From Pomphorhynchus laevis (taxonomy: Eukaryota > Acanthocephala > Palaeacanthocephala > Echinorhynchida > Pomphorhynchidae), in the NCBI GenBank assembly GCA_012934845.2, contig WNNJ02001591.1:1-64000 (forward strand): a stretch of DNA of 64,000 nt, in the 5' to 3' direction. Shown here piece after piece: positions 20,559 through 32,681 of the stretch (the stretch's first letter is position 1; every line of letters starts with the position of its first letter). A model generated the notes under the pieces. The model was given only the letters and a program-made list of their open reading frames with translations, ran no database searches and was not told the origin of the DNA. The position numbers and the translations under genes were made by a program.

Positions 20559-21043
20559 CTACTTACAATTGAAAAGGACTGCTAAGTACAGTCAAAATAT
20601 CAAATAAATAGTTCTTTTTTGTATTCCCGGGGATGGTTCGCAATAAAACAATAAATGTATAGATATATTAGATTACTCTATTATATATTAGATTACCCTG
20701 GAAGGGTTCTATTTAACAGTATAAAAATCTTCAATAATTCGATCAGAGTATCTTTTACTACACATGATCTCATGATCGCATATAAAAAAATTTTGTATCA
20801 TTTCTTTCCAACTCTGGAACACTGGTTAAACAGTTAAAATCAACAACTTTCCGGCATTTCTAGAACAACCTGATCTAGAGAATTTAAAGAAGCTTTACAA
20901 TCTTTAAAGCTTTAGAACTTTCTTTAGAGCTCTACAAGCTTTAAAGAAACTTTCTACAATCAGACCTTTAAAATCAAAAAACAGGGGAGGCGCTTCCGGT
21001 AGCCTTCGCCTCCTGTGATCTCGAAAATGCTCAGATCCTTTGC

Positions 21044-21394
21044 TTGAACACGGTTAACCCCTTTATGGGGTATAACCTCAAATTTATGCTCATCGATTCC
21101 AACTGCTTAACATATCCACACTGTAACAACTGCCACAAGTGGGGGCATTGGGCCTCCACTTGTAAGGAAGAAAGGTGTTGTGGGGTATGCTCAAAGGCAG
21201 ACTGTCCTTCATTGGTGGAGGACATCAAATGTATTGAATCATCTATATGCAAGAATTGCGGCGGTGACCACCCAGCGTGGTCCCGTCGTTGTCGATCCTT
21301 TATGGAATACGGGAATAGGCACTCTCCCTTTCCCTCTGAGTCTAAATCTTTTGTCAAAGCAGCGTCGGATCCACCTGTAAACGATAGAATGTAG
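21044..21394 (+). pseudogene. LINE A ORF1 (gag-like) zinc-knuckle region
   Basis: The frame contains CNNCHKWGHWASTC, a C-x2-C-x4-H-x4-C knuckle, then CGVCSKADC, then CKNCGGDHPAWSRRC. Three knuckles in a row are typical of the nucleic-acid-binding C-terminus of Jockey/I-type ORF1 proteins. The N-terminal part upstream is in other frames. Confidence 0.8.
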
Positions 21395-21756
21395 AATAAA
21401 AATATCTTTTTTTTATTAGACAATAATAAGTAAGTAATCCTTGCTCAGAGTCAGCAAATGATTCCTTCCTTGCTTGGAGCGTTTCTGGCTGCTCCGTCTT
21501 CCCCTGAAGTTACAGTTACACCTAAATCAAAGAAGAGAGGCGGGTCCGCTCGGACGGTTCCCCCAAATAAAATGGGTAAGCACCTTTACGGCCTGGGAGA
21601 TGAAGATATCGCCCAGGGTGTACTGACCTTTGATAGGGCTGGTGGTGCGAAGGGCAACCTTCCCACTCCTGGCTCTGTCTAGGTCGGCTACTCCCGTCTC
21701 AACTAATCTATCACAATAGTGAGTAAGCCTGAGCCTTTTTCACTGAATATTCTTCA

Positions 21757-22281
21757 GTGGAATTCAGAGGTGCTTCTGCCCTTAGGCTTCTATCTGGTAG
21801 AGACGCAGATGTTATAGTCCTTCAGGAGACGCGGTCTATCCGTCTCCCCCAGGACATTACTCGATTTATCCCTAAGCACATTTATACCCACTATACTCCG
21901 TATATAACCCCGCCTCACTCCTCTTCATCTCAAGGACTCTTGACCTTAGTTAAATGCTCTTTAAGGTCTTCCCTCATTTTAAACTTCTCGTGTCCAGTCC
22001 TGTCTTGTTTAGTTATAGCACTCGTTAAGAACTGTAAACGCCTCAGTCTAGCCAACGTCTATATTCGTCCAGGAGAGATTCACAAGAACCGTGACCTCCT
22101 GGATGGGATAATTGATGGCGGCTATGACATGGTACTTGGTGACTTCAACGACAGAACTGGTCGTTGGATTAATGCAGCACTTCGCAGAGCCAGGAACGGT
22201 TATCTTATTCATAAACCACCGTCCCCCTCCTTTCATTGCACATCAACGAATTCTCTCCTCGACTTATTATTTCTTCATTAG
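21757..22281 (+). pseudogene. LINE A endonuclease domain
   Basis: APE-type endonuclease landmarks are DVIVLQETRS (the metal-binding Glu in QET), GLLTLVKCS, LANVYIRPG and MVLGDFNDRTGRW (the GDFN motif). SLLDLLFLH ends the stretch, close to the usual S-x-I-D-L-x-F motif. The first strand, NILQWNS, lies upstream in another frame near 21,750, so the domain spans a frameshift. Confidence 0.8.
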
Positions 22282-22287
22282 AAGTGG

Positions 22288-23631
22288 TTGCTTAAACCCT
22301 TCTGCACGGAGCAATCGCGGCAACATCTGTCCACCTCTCATGACCTGATTCGTTGGCGGATAGAAGAGGATTTCCTGCTTCGTAGAAGATTCCACTTTGA
22401 TCCCATCAGGATGGATGTCTTCCGAGCAGCTATCCAACGCTTCCCCCGAATTGACAATGAGAGTTTAACCAGATTTAATTCCTATCTCTCTTCGCAAGCC
22501 ACCGCGATTTTATCGACTACCTATAAAGGTCACATTTTCAGTCCCACTCCGACAAAACTCAGGGTCCTGTCCAAACTGCTGCATCTCCCTAACCTCTCTT
22601 CTTCTGCCAAACAGACGCTCTCGATAGAATACTGGCGTACCAGATACTGGTTCCAGCTGAGCAAGGATAAGTCGAGCATTGCTCGTCTTAACCCTTCTCA
22701 GTCTTCCTTCTGGAAGATATTCAAGAAAGATAAGTTTGTTTGTTGGAAGGATAGAGCATCTGGATGGATCGGAAGTATTGGTCTTGATAGAGTTTTGGAA
22801 GAGTCACTATCCCTACACAACTATAGAGCCACGCAATCACCGCAACCAATCCTGCCTTTGGGAGACTTCAGGAGTAGAGATATATCAGTTCCAGATATTC
22901 TCAATGCCTGGAGGCCTCTTCCGGGCACCTCCAAAACCGTCGCTCCACTCTCTTCTCGTGTCTGTCAGCTTTTGACATCCGATCAAAAAATGGAGGTGGC
23001 CGTCACAATGCTATTAGCCACCCCATCCGATGTGGCCGGCATCAACATTAGCCGTAGAATTTTTATTCCAAAGAAATATCCGGTCTTATGTCCTAAAGAC
23101 CTGCGGCTTATTTCGATTCAAAATTCCCTCGTTTCGATCTACGAAAAAGCGCTTGCGCGTAGAATCCGCGACCATTTAAGTAGGCGTAACTTAATCCCAC
23201 CTGGTTTCCATGGGTTCGTCAAAGGTCGCTCGGTCCATTCAGCAGTAGGTGAAGTGCATCAGTTCTGTCGGGAGAATAGCCATCAACTTGCTGTGGCTGT
23301 TTTCCTTGACTTTTCTGCTGCATTTGACCGCATCTCCATTTCTTTTGTTATCTCTTCTCTCAGGTCCCTCGGGTTGCCTGCGAGAATTGTTAACAGGGTG
23401 GAGATACTGTTGTACACCAAGCGATTTTATTACGAAGACGACCCTGATGCGCGTCAGTTCTACCCTATTACGGGTGTGCCTCAAGGTTCACCTCTTTCTC
23501 CTGTCTTGTATCTTGCTGCCTCCATAAACCTCTTTAAAATATTTAAGCAGCGTGATCAACGTCTAGTGGTGTACGCTGATGACACCACAGCCCTGTTCTC
23601 TGGACGCAGGTGTAAGGACGTAGTCTTCTAA
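22288..23631 (+). pseudogene. LINE A reverse transcriptase
   Basis: The 447-codon frame has the RT motifs in order: RRIFIPKKYP, LRLISIQNSLVSIYEKALARR, GFVKGRSVHSAV, AVFLDFSAAFDRIS (first catalytic Asp), GVPQGSPLSPVLYL, and VVYADDTTALF with the YADD catalytic box. The thumb continues in another frame from about 23,666 (LNSAKSQVVVF). The end reads CKDVVF then stop. Confidence 0.9.
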
Positions 23632-25244
23632 CATCAGCCGTTTCTTTTTAAGTTTAAAATACCAGTTGCCCAGGTCCAATCTTATTCTAAACTCCGCCAA
23701 ATCGCAGGTGGTTGTCTTTCATGGCTCCCCTGCGACGAAGCAAAAGCTTAAGAGACTAGCACTCTCTGCTCTTGCCTCCTTATTTGCCTCTGATCCACTC
23801 CTTACCTTCACAAGTCGAGTAAAATACCTGGGGTTACTGTTTCGGTGAACTGGTCGGCGAAAGCTGACCTGGATAGACTTAAACGTATCCTGAAGAGAGC
23901 TAGTTAGGCTCTGAAACGGGCCCAGCATCTGTCGTTGAATGGGAATACCCAGGTGCGCCTCTGGGGCACTTGGGCTATCTCGGGATTAGTCTTCTTCTCT
24001 AGAGGACGTCCCCCAGAGCAAAGACTAAGGTTTCTTAAGCTCCTCATCTCTCGCTTACCCAACATAGTCCGCGCTGACTGGTCTCTTCGGGGGTGAAAGA
24101 CCCCGGGTGGTTCAGTCGGAAAGCGGCGTGTTGGATTGGTTGGGGAGCTCAGATTCCTATGGATTTGAGGCCGTAACTTTGAAGACTGAAGATTCTCGAA
24201 CTGAAGATTGAATGTTGTTGTGCGATTCGATTTGTCTAACTATCTGACTTGACTTAACTGTTTGTTGTATTGCATGCTTGTTATTTATTATTTAATAAAA
24301 TCGTTGATGTTGTTGCTCTGGATTCTTGTTTTGATTTATTGTACTGTTGCGAATGAACACATAGCAAATGCATTACAATAACGATCATCATAAGCAGCAA
24401 TGTTCATGGACGGTATGCCTTTGTATTTTGACTATATATTTGCAACAGCAATTATTTGTAGACAATTTTTGCTATTCATTCTGGCAGTTTTCAATTTACA
24501 ACGCGAATTTCAGCGCAGTAACAACTTAAACACACACGGATTTGACAATTAGCAGTCAACAAAGTTAAAAAAAGTGAAGATAACTTTAAAACAAGAGGTA
24601 GATTTGAAGACAAAAATCACGAGAATGTCCCAGATGGAGGGCAAGAGGCATATAATCGTGAAATTAATCAAATGAACCAGATGCCTAAATCTTATTGTTG
24701 CAAGATTTTTCAGGAGCAAGGTATTTGAACACAAGCAATATAACAGCAGTGTCTCGCAACCCAAGTAACTGGGATGATACCAAAAGAAAAATATATTATA
24801 AAATTAAAATTTGAGAATAGCAAAGAACATGATGTATGGAGAGGTTATCACATTCAATGGCAAAGAAAGCTTCAAAGGAAGCAAATTGTATTTAGATATA
24901 TAAGAGATCGCATTTTCCGTACGATTTTATCATTCACGTGTTTAGAGAGGAAATAGAAATATATAGGAATGTTGAGGGAATATAAAATTGAAGTGCAAGA
25001 TATGTCACCAAAGATTACGGGTCTATTGAAAATGATCCTTGATTACGTAGGAAAAGAAGAGACAGGTGAATTCTGTGAAGGAGCTAAATGCCATATGGTA
25101 AGGATGTGCAAGGACATAGGGAATGGCTATAAAGCATGTATTATTAATGGAGAATTAGAGAACATGATTTACCTTCAAGGAAGTCGTCCTGCATTGGGGG
25201 GGACAAGAGCTTAAATTGTTAATTTTTGACAAAGAACAGCCCTT

Positions 25245-25568
25245 ATGGAGATTTCCGCAATGTTACAAATGTCAAAAATGGGGCACTTTTCCAGTATGTG
25301 CAACGAGACTGAAAAATGTGTACATTGTGCAAGGCAACATGAATCCGCACAATGTCAAGATAGAAACAAGTTTAAATGTGCAAATTCCAGTGGACACCGT
25401 AAAGTATATGCGCAAAAGTGTCCTGCATTTCAAGAATACATACAAAGAGTTCAACAAGGAAATAATAATAATGGATTTAAAAAACGGGAAACATACATAT
25501 GCAGCAAGAGCACAAAGAAACAGGGAAGTACGTTCGGAAATGCAATTGAACACGCTTTTAGAAAATAA
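25245..25568 (+). pseudogene. LINE B ORF1 zinc-knuckle region
   Basis: Contains MSKMGHFSSMCNETEKCVHC, CARQHESAQCQ and HRKVYAQKCPAF. These are the degraded remains of two or three CCHC/CCHH knuckles of the same type as in LINE A ORF1. The first cysteine pair (CYKCQK) is in the overlapping frame, so a frameshift lies within the domain. Confidence 0.7.
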
Positions 25569-26005
25569 ATAATATGTAGGACATTATTCGTCAGCAAGCA
25601 CATATCATTGCGCAAATGCAGCAAAACAATGAAGATCTGATGTTACAGTTACAAGGTGCAATTAATAATAAGAAGGGAGATGAAAAAATGGAGATCGAAG
25701 AGGAGTCATCAATTGAAATGGAATACAAATCGGGGCAAAATGAGAATAAGAGTAAAATAAAGTCGATCAATGGGAGTAAAGAATTTGGGAAGCATAGAGA
25801 CAAACGAGTAACAGAACGGAATATGTCCAAAAAGGAAACCAGACTAATTGGAATAAAGATAAGGATAATAAGTTAATAATCAAGAACGCTGCAAAGGGTT
25901 TTATGATAAAATGAGAAGTACAGAAGAAAGTAAAATGACAATTGCAAGTTGGAACTAGCAAAAATATAGGTGCATTGAATAACATTGAGAAAGAAGACAT
26001 TATAG

Positions 26006-26013
26006 GTCTACAA
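26006..26013 (+). repeat. Target site duplication, left (hAT)
   Basis: GTCTACAA, repeated exactly at 28,794-28,801 across the hAT element. An 8-bp duplication is the hallmark of hAT insertion. Confidence 0.9.
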
Positions 26014-28793
26014 CAAGGGTCTCTAAAATTTCCAGCCTTAGGGCCATACTTATTACTCCAGTAAGTTCCGAGGGCCAAACCATATTATCATTGTTGCCGG
26101 TGGTAAAAAGTGGAATAGTCTACTTATGAAAAAACAGTCTGAAAAAGTACGCGACGTTTAAAAAAGACTGCAAATCGGACTAAAGTCCGCAAAACTCATC
26201 TTCTGCAAATTATTAATTTTCTGCCATTATCTGTAATTTATGTATCAGCCGTAGAGTACGAGCCATGAGAAGTAACGTGACACGACATCTGGTGGATGCA
26301 AGCGGAAATAGGCAGTACCTTCTATCTCCAACAGATGGCGCTAATAGCGCGTACAGAATAATCTCTTTTGTTCGAGAAAGTTCTACTGTCTATCACACAC
26401 ACTTCTAGATGGCAGTAATTGGAATATATATAAGAAGGCTAGAGGCGCAACCACAAGTCAGCTCCTATGATACCGTTGTGAAATAAAATAGTGCGTACCT
26501 CCTTAAAACGTGGTTGTGCGTGTTTCAGTTTAAGACATCTTTGTAACAGTATTTTTATTTAATTGTTGCTCTTGTGTGTGATTTAGTAGTATGGAAAAGA
26601 AGCGAAAAATTGATAGTGAATGCAGAAAATTTAAAGATCATTGGAGCATTCAGTATTTCGTAATTGAGTCCAGTAACAAGGCGCTGTGTTTGATTTGCAA
26701 TAAAAGCATAGCCGTTCTCAAAGAATATAACATTAAACGTCATTATGAAGCAAAACATTTTGAAAATTACTCAAAATATACAGGAAGTTCGCGGACAGAA
26801 AAATTCGAAGCAATGAAGCGCGGATTGAAATCGCAGCAATCTTCATTTACAAAACTCAAAACTGAACAAGAAGCAGCAACTTGTGCCAGCTTTCGTGTGG
26901 CTCTTGAAATAGCAAAACGTGGAAAACCATTCGCCGATGAAGAAATGATTTAAGAATGCATAAATGCAGTCGCTGAAGAAATGTGGCCTGAAAAGGTAAA
27001 TTCATTAAAAACTGTCAGCTTGTCGCCAAACACTGTGGCTCGAAAGGTAGAAAACATCGCTGAAAATATATCCTCGCAACTGTTCGACAAAAATGGACAT
27101 GTTGAGTGGTTTTCTTTGGACTTGGATGAGTCAACGGATGTGAAAGACACTGCTCTGGTGTTGATTTATATTCGAGGGTGTAGATAAAAGCTATGAAAAC
27201 ATGAAGAACTTCTTGATATGTATAGTATTCATGGGACAACTACTGGTACAGATATTTTTAAAGGAGTTGAAATGGCCATTAATCAAAAGAACCTTCGATA
27301 AAAACTTGAAATGTATTACAACTGATGGAGGCAAAAACATGAGTGGGAAAGATAAAGGAGTAGTCGCTTTTGTGTCAAAGGCTGTAGAAAATGACGGTGG
27401 TTCAAAACCATTAGTCTTACATTGTATCATTCATCAACAGTCTTTGTGATGAAAATATTTGAATATGTCTGAAGTTCTGAAACCAGTCATATCAACCATT
27501 AATTTTATCAAGACTTTTGGGCTGAATCATCGACAATTCCGACAATTTATAGAAGAGATTGGATAAAATGACTTGCCTTATCATACTGCCGTACGTTGGC
27601 TTAGTTGTGGGAAAGTCCTTCGGCGCTTTTTTGAACTTTGAGCAGTGATCGAAATTTTTTTGAATGAAAAGCATCGCCCTCTTACTGAATTACAAAACAA
27701 CGCATGGCTGTGGAAGTTAGCATTCTATGTGGATTTGATAAAACATGTGAGCGAACTGAATTTGAGATTGCAAGGAGAAGACCAGAATATTCCTGATTTA
27801 TACACTAATATCAAATCATTCCGGAAGAAATTGATACTGTTTAAATCACAACTACCAAGCAAATGCTTTTCACATTTTATAACATGTGAAATGCTCAGCC
27901 ACACCACTGAGACTGAGTTGCCTATAGATTTTGCAATGGAAACTTTAAGTTCTTTGAAAACAAATTTTGATACGCGTTTCTCGGACTTTGATTTCATTGC
28001 GAATCAAATTAAGATTTTCCAGAATCCTTTTGATGCTGACATTGAAACCCTAGCCTCTGAACTTCAAATTAAAATGATTGATCTACAGTGCAGTGATATA
28101 ATTAAGAACAAATATCAAAACTCATAATTGTTGGAATTTTAAAGTCTTCCACTGCCACAATTTTCTAATTTGCATAAATTTGCTCGAGGGCTGTTTTTTG
28201 TTTTTGGCACTACTTATTTGTGTGAGAAGACCTTCTCCAAAATAAAGTACATACAAAATGCTTACAGATCTAAATTAACCGACGAGAATCTTAAATTCAT
28301 TTTAATAATTGGTACAAGTAAAATTAGTCCACAACTTAAAACTATTATCAGTGGAAAATCTCAGTTACATAAATCTCATTAGTATTCGATATGCCATTAT
28401 ACATGTAATAAGTTGTGTTTTAATTTAAAATATATGAAATTTAGTTGGATTCATTTCAATAATTTGTTAGTTTTTATATACTTAAGTTAAATATTGTGCA
28501 TATTATACATGTCTTTACTCATTACAATTCCGTGTTTCTTTATCCAACTTATTACAAAAACAATAAGCCTACAACAATGTTATTAGTAGTTAGCCCAGGA
28601 CCATATCAATATAGATGATATCTTTATAATTATTCAACATAAAATTTGAATACTTCAGTGTACTTCAGTTAATTTGCTAGAAAAAAATATGTGCTATAAA
28701 AGGAGTTTTGAAGTATGCTAGCTCTCCGCGGGCCAGAAAAAAATCTGTCAGTGGGCCGGATGTGGCCCGCGGGCCGTAGTTTGGAGACCCCTG
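26014..28793 (+). mobile_element. hAT DNA transposon, complete ends, broken transposase
   Basis: The ends are CAAGGGTCTCTAAA on the left and the complement of CAGGGGTCTCCAAAC on the right, about 12 of 14 matching. They are flanked by the 8-bp duplication GTCTACAA. The right end carries the GGCCCGCGGGCC-type GC-rich subterminal region seen in many animal hAT elements. About 550 bp of leader precede the coding region and include ATATATATAAG and AAATAAAAT signals. The element is nested inside the endonuclease of LINE B, so it is younger than LINE B. Confidence 0.93.
26591..28382 (+). pseudogene. hAT transposase (GTF2IRD2/ZBED-like), broken
   Basis: A BED-type zinc finger comes first (residues about 25-58: CLICNKSIAVLKEYNIKRHY then EAKH). 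The catalytic region follows in pieces: WFSLDLDESTDVKD (first Asp), KCITTDGGKNMSG (second Asp), and LHCIIHQQ, the C-x2-H motif of hAT enzymes. The hAT dimerisation domain is near the end (FGTTYLCEKTFSKIKYIQN and YRSKLTDENLKF). Frames change or stop at about 26,950, 27,185, 27,447 and 28,125, so the enzyme is dead. Its closest relatives are the hAT proteins related to GTF2I-repeat-domain protein 2. Confidence 0.85.
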
Positions 28794-28801
28794 GTCTACA
28801 A

Positions 28802-29446
28802 GAAGTAAGAGGTAATATTGAGAATGACTTTGCAGACGCCACTTTTCTATATTCACATAGTTTATTTTGCAATAACATTTTAACAGAAAGGGGATTAGCA
28901 CTAATAATCAAGAGAAATATATTCCTGAAAAAAGAATACCTTATAAACGAATCTTGGGGGAGTATGATTGTATGCTCGATTTTTTTTAAATCTAGAAATA
29001 TTATAGGCAATATATACCTTAGAAACAAATTCTGGAGTAATAAACAATCGAGGAAAGAACTTACTCGAGGTTTAACACCCATTAGCCTTCTAGACATTGA
29101 TATACTATTCGGAGATACAAATGATATGGAGGGTTTAAGAATGGAAAAAATTATGAAGGAGCGATTTATTCTGGTTTGCCCAAAGATCCCCGCTTTATTT
29201 AATAAGGCTAGGAACAAAGAATCGATTATTGACACGGCTTGGTATAACAGAAAAAATACAGATCTGTCGATTATATGGGAAAAGAATGTTGACTTGAATA
29301 TACACGACTGTGGACATCATTATATCAAATGGACAACTTCTGACAATATAATTGATAAAGAAAAGTTTGCTCCATCATTGAAGGACATAATAGAATTCAA
29401 TTTGGACATCATGAAATACCTCGACTCGGACGTAACTAAGTCATAG
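28802..29446 (+). pseudogene. LINE B endonuclease domain, 3' of the hAT insert
   Basis: The frame directly after the hAT reads QEVRGNIENDFADATFLYSH, and GLALIIKRNIFLKK corresponds to the endonuclease strand before the catalytic core. The usual GDFN is altered to GDTN (IDILFGDTNDMEG), which would impair the enzyme. Codons upstream of 28,802 belong to the hAT end and are not part of the domain. Confidence 0.7.
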
Positions 29447-30421
29447 ATAAGTATAGGAGATATATCGGAATTTATCTGGAAACGGAGCAAGTCGTTATAT
29501 AAAAAATACCCCTAATAAGTAAGAATACAAATACGATTCGAAACTTAAAAAGAGTATGGTGTAGGACGAATTTTAATAAAGAAGGAGAACTTGCAAAATA
29601 AATACAGGAAAAAATCGAAAACTATAAACTTATGAGAAGAGAAATAGATTGAAAGCATTTATTCAATATTCCAAACCATGGTGGAATTGGATTATTAATA
29701 AGTACACACCTATATGGATAGTAAGAGCACATAAATAGATAGCATTGAGTGGAGAAGAAAAGTCATGGAACAAATAATTATGAAACACACGGGAAACATG
29801 ATACAGTGCAGAAACAATAAGCAAGTAAATATAAGTAATATACATGAAGATGAATTGAATATTGAGGAATTATTGAAGGCATGGCCGTCAAAGCCAAAAC
29901 TGTCTTCAAATGGGATATGTGCCCCGGCAGCAGCGATAAAAATAATCAATGAAGGGAATCGCAAAATAATTTGTAAGCACATAAGCAGAGCGACTACGCA
30001 GGAATGGGGAAGATTGGGTCTTGGACAAATAACATTTATTCCGAGAAAAACAAAGAATTAGCAACCCCAAAGATGTACGACCAATAACGATGATTTACGA
30101 AAGATATTTGGCACGGCAACTTAGTAGTTTTTTGGAAAATACTAAGGTCTTTGAAAAATATTGTTACGGCCTCAGGAAGAACACGAGGACAGTCAATGCC
30201 GTTAGAATGATGCAAGAATTTATCACGAAAGACAGGATGGGGAAAATAATATACGCATTGGACTTTTCTGCGGATTTTGATAACTTGTCGCACGAGGAAA
30301 TAAGAGCAAGCATGGAAGAAGCAAGAGTACATAATCAACCAAAAGAAGAATATTAGAGATTCTTCAAATACGTACATTTTCGATTAAAGATAAACCAGAA
30401 TTTAAAGCGAAACTGAAGAAA

Positions 30422-30637
30422 GTGGTGTCACAAGGTTCGCCAATCTCACCAGTATTATTCATACTAGCGATCAATAATATAACGAAAGGAATGAACAACA
30501 ATATAATTAGAGTAATTAGTTATGCGGATGATATATCGATTTGTTTCCGTAGAGACGGTCAAAATGCAAAGATTAAAAGACGGGTCATAGAATGTATACA
30601 AAGAATCAAAGATAGAGCAGCAAAATGTGGGCTATAG
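30422..30637 (+). pseudogene. LINE B reverse-transcriptase catalytic segment
   Basis: Contains VSQGSPISPVLFILAINNIT and RVISYADDISICF, the palm motifs of a LINE RT. The preceding Asp motif (LDFSADFD) is at about 30,255 in another open piece. Confidence 0.8.
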
Positions 30638-31699
30638 TTAAATGAGACTAAATTCAAGTTTATATTTTCCAAATGTAGGAAGGCCCCAATTTCAATGAAG
30701 AAACAATTACCAGGAATTAATGAAAACAAAAGACTTAAGATCTTAGGATCAACATTCACAACGACTCTTGGACATAAGATTGATTTGGGAAAGGCAAATA
30801 GATTATACAACAAAGATATAAAATTTTACAAAAAGGCATTAACAATAGGGGCCCCGAGAAATAGTGCTCTAAATGTGGCCAAGGTATTTATGTGTTCGGG
30901 GTTGACATTCTATGCTAGGAACCGTCCACCGGAGCAGAGAAAAAGGTTTGTGATTGCGTTATTAAAGAAAATACATCAAAGTAATTTAAAATACATTTTA
31001 GGAGTAGAAATCACACGTTTATATGTGGAAAAATAGAGGACTGGTATCCAGACAAACAAATAAGTTACAATATAAACAAAAATTGGATAAGGCGGGTTAA
31101 AATGAGAAGAAAGGAACGTGAAGATATCATGAGACTATATAATGATCAACCTTTAGATACTGCCGAAATCTTTTTTGCTTTTATTTTAGGTAGGGTTCCG
31201 AGATGGACGAAAGTACCGAAATAACGATAAAGAATATAATAACGAAGGAATGACAAATGACAAATTTAGAGCAAATAAACAGAACAGCGAAAAATGAAAC
31301 GAAGAAAATGAAAGAGAAAAGATGCTTGTGGAAGATGGCATAGCGTGGATTGTATAGTTGTGTTTATTTTCTTTTACCTTTTCTTATAAAAGTTAATTAA
31401 AAAACAGCAACATAATTTTATATTATGACTATAACTTTGGCTGTGAACTTATGCAAATAAATTTTCAAATCTTTAAATTTGCAGACGCTTTTGTTTGTTT
31501 GTACTAAAAAATTATCATTTAGTGTTTGATTGCAATGCTTAAAAACACAGCATGTACAAATGATTTCTTGAAATAATTTCTTGAAGTTTATAGTTAGTGT
31601 GTATTTTTCTTGTTTTTATTAACATTTATTGTCCTATTGAAGTTAATATTACAACTTAATCTATCATAGTCGTTATTAATATTTGATTTATTGTACAAA

Positions 31700-31900
31700 T
31701 GATTTCTTATAAATAATTTCTTATATTTATATAAAAATCTTGTAGCTTTTTATCTCTTAAAAGTTGTTTTAATATTTCTAATTGTTCATATCTTTGCATA
31801 TTTTTAATATTTTTAACTATTTTTTTATTTCATTTACCGCCATGACTTCCTGGCTTGCTTTTAATCTGATTATTATAATATAGTTGTTCATTATTTACTA
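31700..31900 (-). pseudogene. PLE-2 N-terminal fragment (copy 2)
   Basis: Counterpart of 10,000-10,195. It differs by a one-base change in a T run and two or so substitutions, so the readable stretch is shorter. Confidence 0.55.
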
Positions 31901-31989
31901 AACTATTTCTGCTAATTCCTTGCACCAACATAAGAAGTCAACATAACAACATCGTCTGCAAAAACAGAGATTATCCTAATAGAACCGAA

Positions 31990-32196
31990 CTAAAGACCGA
32001 CATCCGACAGAGCAGCCCGTATCATAATTTTGTCCATGGAAACAGGGAACAAAAGTGGAGACAAATAACGACCCTGACAAAGTCCAACGCCTACTGGAAG
32101 TAATTCAGACTTCTTACCTAGAACACGAACATAACTTATAATTTGTCCATACAGAAAAGTCATAGCTACTCGAAGATAATATGGTACTCCATACAC
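31990..32196 (-). pseudogene. LINE C reverse-transcriptase fragment
   Basis: YLRVAMTFLYGQIISYVRV followed by LLPVGVGLCQGRYLSPLLF and MDKIMIRAA. This is the LINE palm motif with R in place of the usual C after QG. It is identical to the copy-1 fragment at 10,286-10,492. Confidence 0.75.
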
Positions 32197-32681
32197 CCTT
32201 GGTATATCCTACAACATATCTCGCGGAACTCGGTCAAACGCCTTCACCAAATCTACAAAACACATTTAGACCGTTCGAGCTAACTCCCAAAACCGTTCGA
32301 GGATAGTTGAGAGAGTAAAGATCTGATCCGTAGTTCTACGACCTGGACGGTAGTTGCATTGGTTTTCTCACAACTGTCCTTAAACTATTGGCTGTATCCT
32401 TAACTCAAAAATTCTAGCGAATAACTTACCAGTTTGGCTAAGAAGATTGATGCTCGATATGTGGAACACATTATTCGTTAACATTTCTTAAAGATCAATA
32501 CCATCAACCCCAGTTCGCCACTCACTTGGAACCTTGCCCGACTTCAGCGCAACGTGGAAGATAGTTACTAGCCAAGTCATGCCAAAAACGTAGAGAGCCT
32601 TTTAAGCTTCAAGTTAAATTTCATCTACTTCAGAAAACTTGCCATTACAAAGTTTTTTAATAACAATGACCTAAAATACGA

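Larger units (their letters stand above)
20250..20650. repeat. Fold-back cluster: three copies of a short repeat in +/-/+ order
   Basis: A repeat of about 100 bp, marked by GACTGCTAAGTACAGTC and GGGGATGGTTCGCAATAAAA, occurs forward at 20,289-20,360, inverted (end part only) at about 20,431-20,505, and forward again at 20,577-20,650. The first two form a near-perfect inverted repeat with arms of about 74 bp (20,321-20,394 and 20,431-20,505, one indel) around an (AT)n centre. Such a palindrome would extrude readily. The repeat has a hammerhead-like 3' half (see findings). Confidence 0.8.
20650..24330 (+). mobile_element. LINE A (Jockey/I-like non-LTR retrotransposon), broken
   Basis: Carries in order an ORF1 with CCHC knuckles, an APE endonuclease and a reverse transcriptase. 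The 5' limit is uncertain: gag-like coding starts near 20,655, and a GGAGGCG/CGCCTCC hairpin lies at about 20,987-21,020. After the RT the C-terminal part (ALKRAQHLSLNG, RGRPPEQRLRF) reads through to about 24,095 with interruptions. No RNase H is seen. The 3' end and poly(A) are not obvious. Base composition is near 50 percent GC in the coding part, clearly unlike the host DNA around it, so it is a fairly recent arrival despite several frame breaks. Confidence 0.85.
24740..26013 (+). mobile_element. LINE B, 5' part (ORF1 and start of endonuclease)
   Basis: ORF1-like coding runs from about 24,774 through the zinc-knuckle region at 25,245-25,568. After 25,900 the first endonuclease strand reads TIASWN and then EDIIGLQ, where the hAT transposon interrupts it. 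The right-hand part resumes at 28,794. AT-rich in codon use, unlike LINE A. Confidence 0.75.
28794..31400 (+). mobile_element. LINE B, 3' part (endonuclease, RT, C-terminus)
   Basis: Begins with the right target duplication and resumes the endonuclease at once (QEVRGNIENDFAD...). GDTNDMEGLRM corresponds to the GDFN region, and ESIIDTAW follows. RT motifs come later: YALDFSADFDNLS (about 30,255), VSQGSPISPVLFILAINN (30,425) and ISYADDISICF (30,517). The C-terminus (ARNRPPEQRKRF near 30,910) matches the RGRPPEQRLRF of LINE A, so both belong to one clade. Several stops and frameshifts interrupt it. It ends in AT-rich sequence about 200 bp before duplication copy 2. Confidence 0.8.

Noticed and set aside
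24095-24130. TGGTTCAGTCGG resembling a tRNA A box
   Set aside because: No B box at the right distance and no cloverleaf. It lies in the 3' untranslated part of LINE A.
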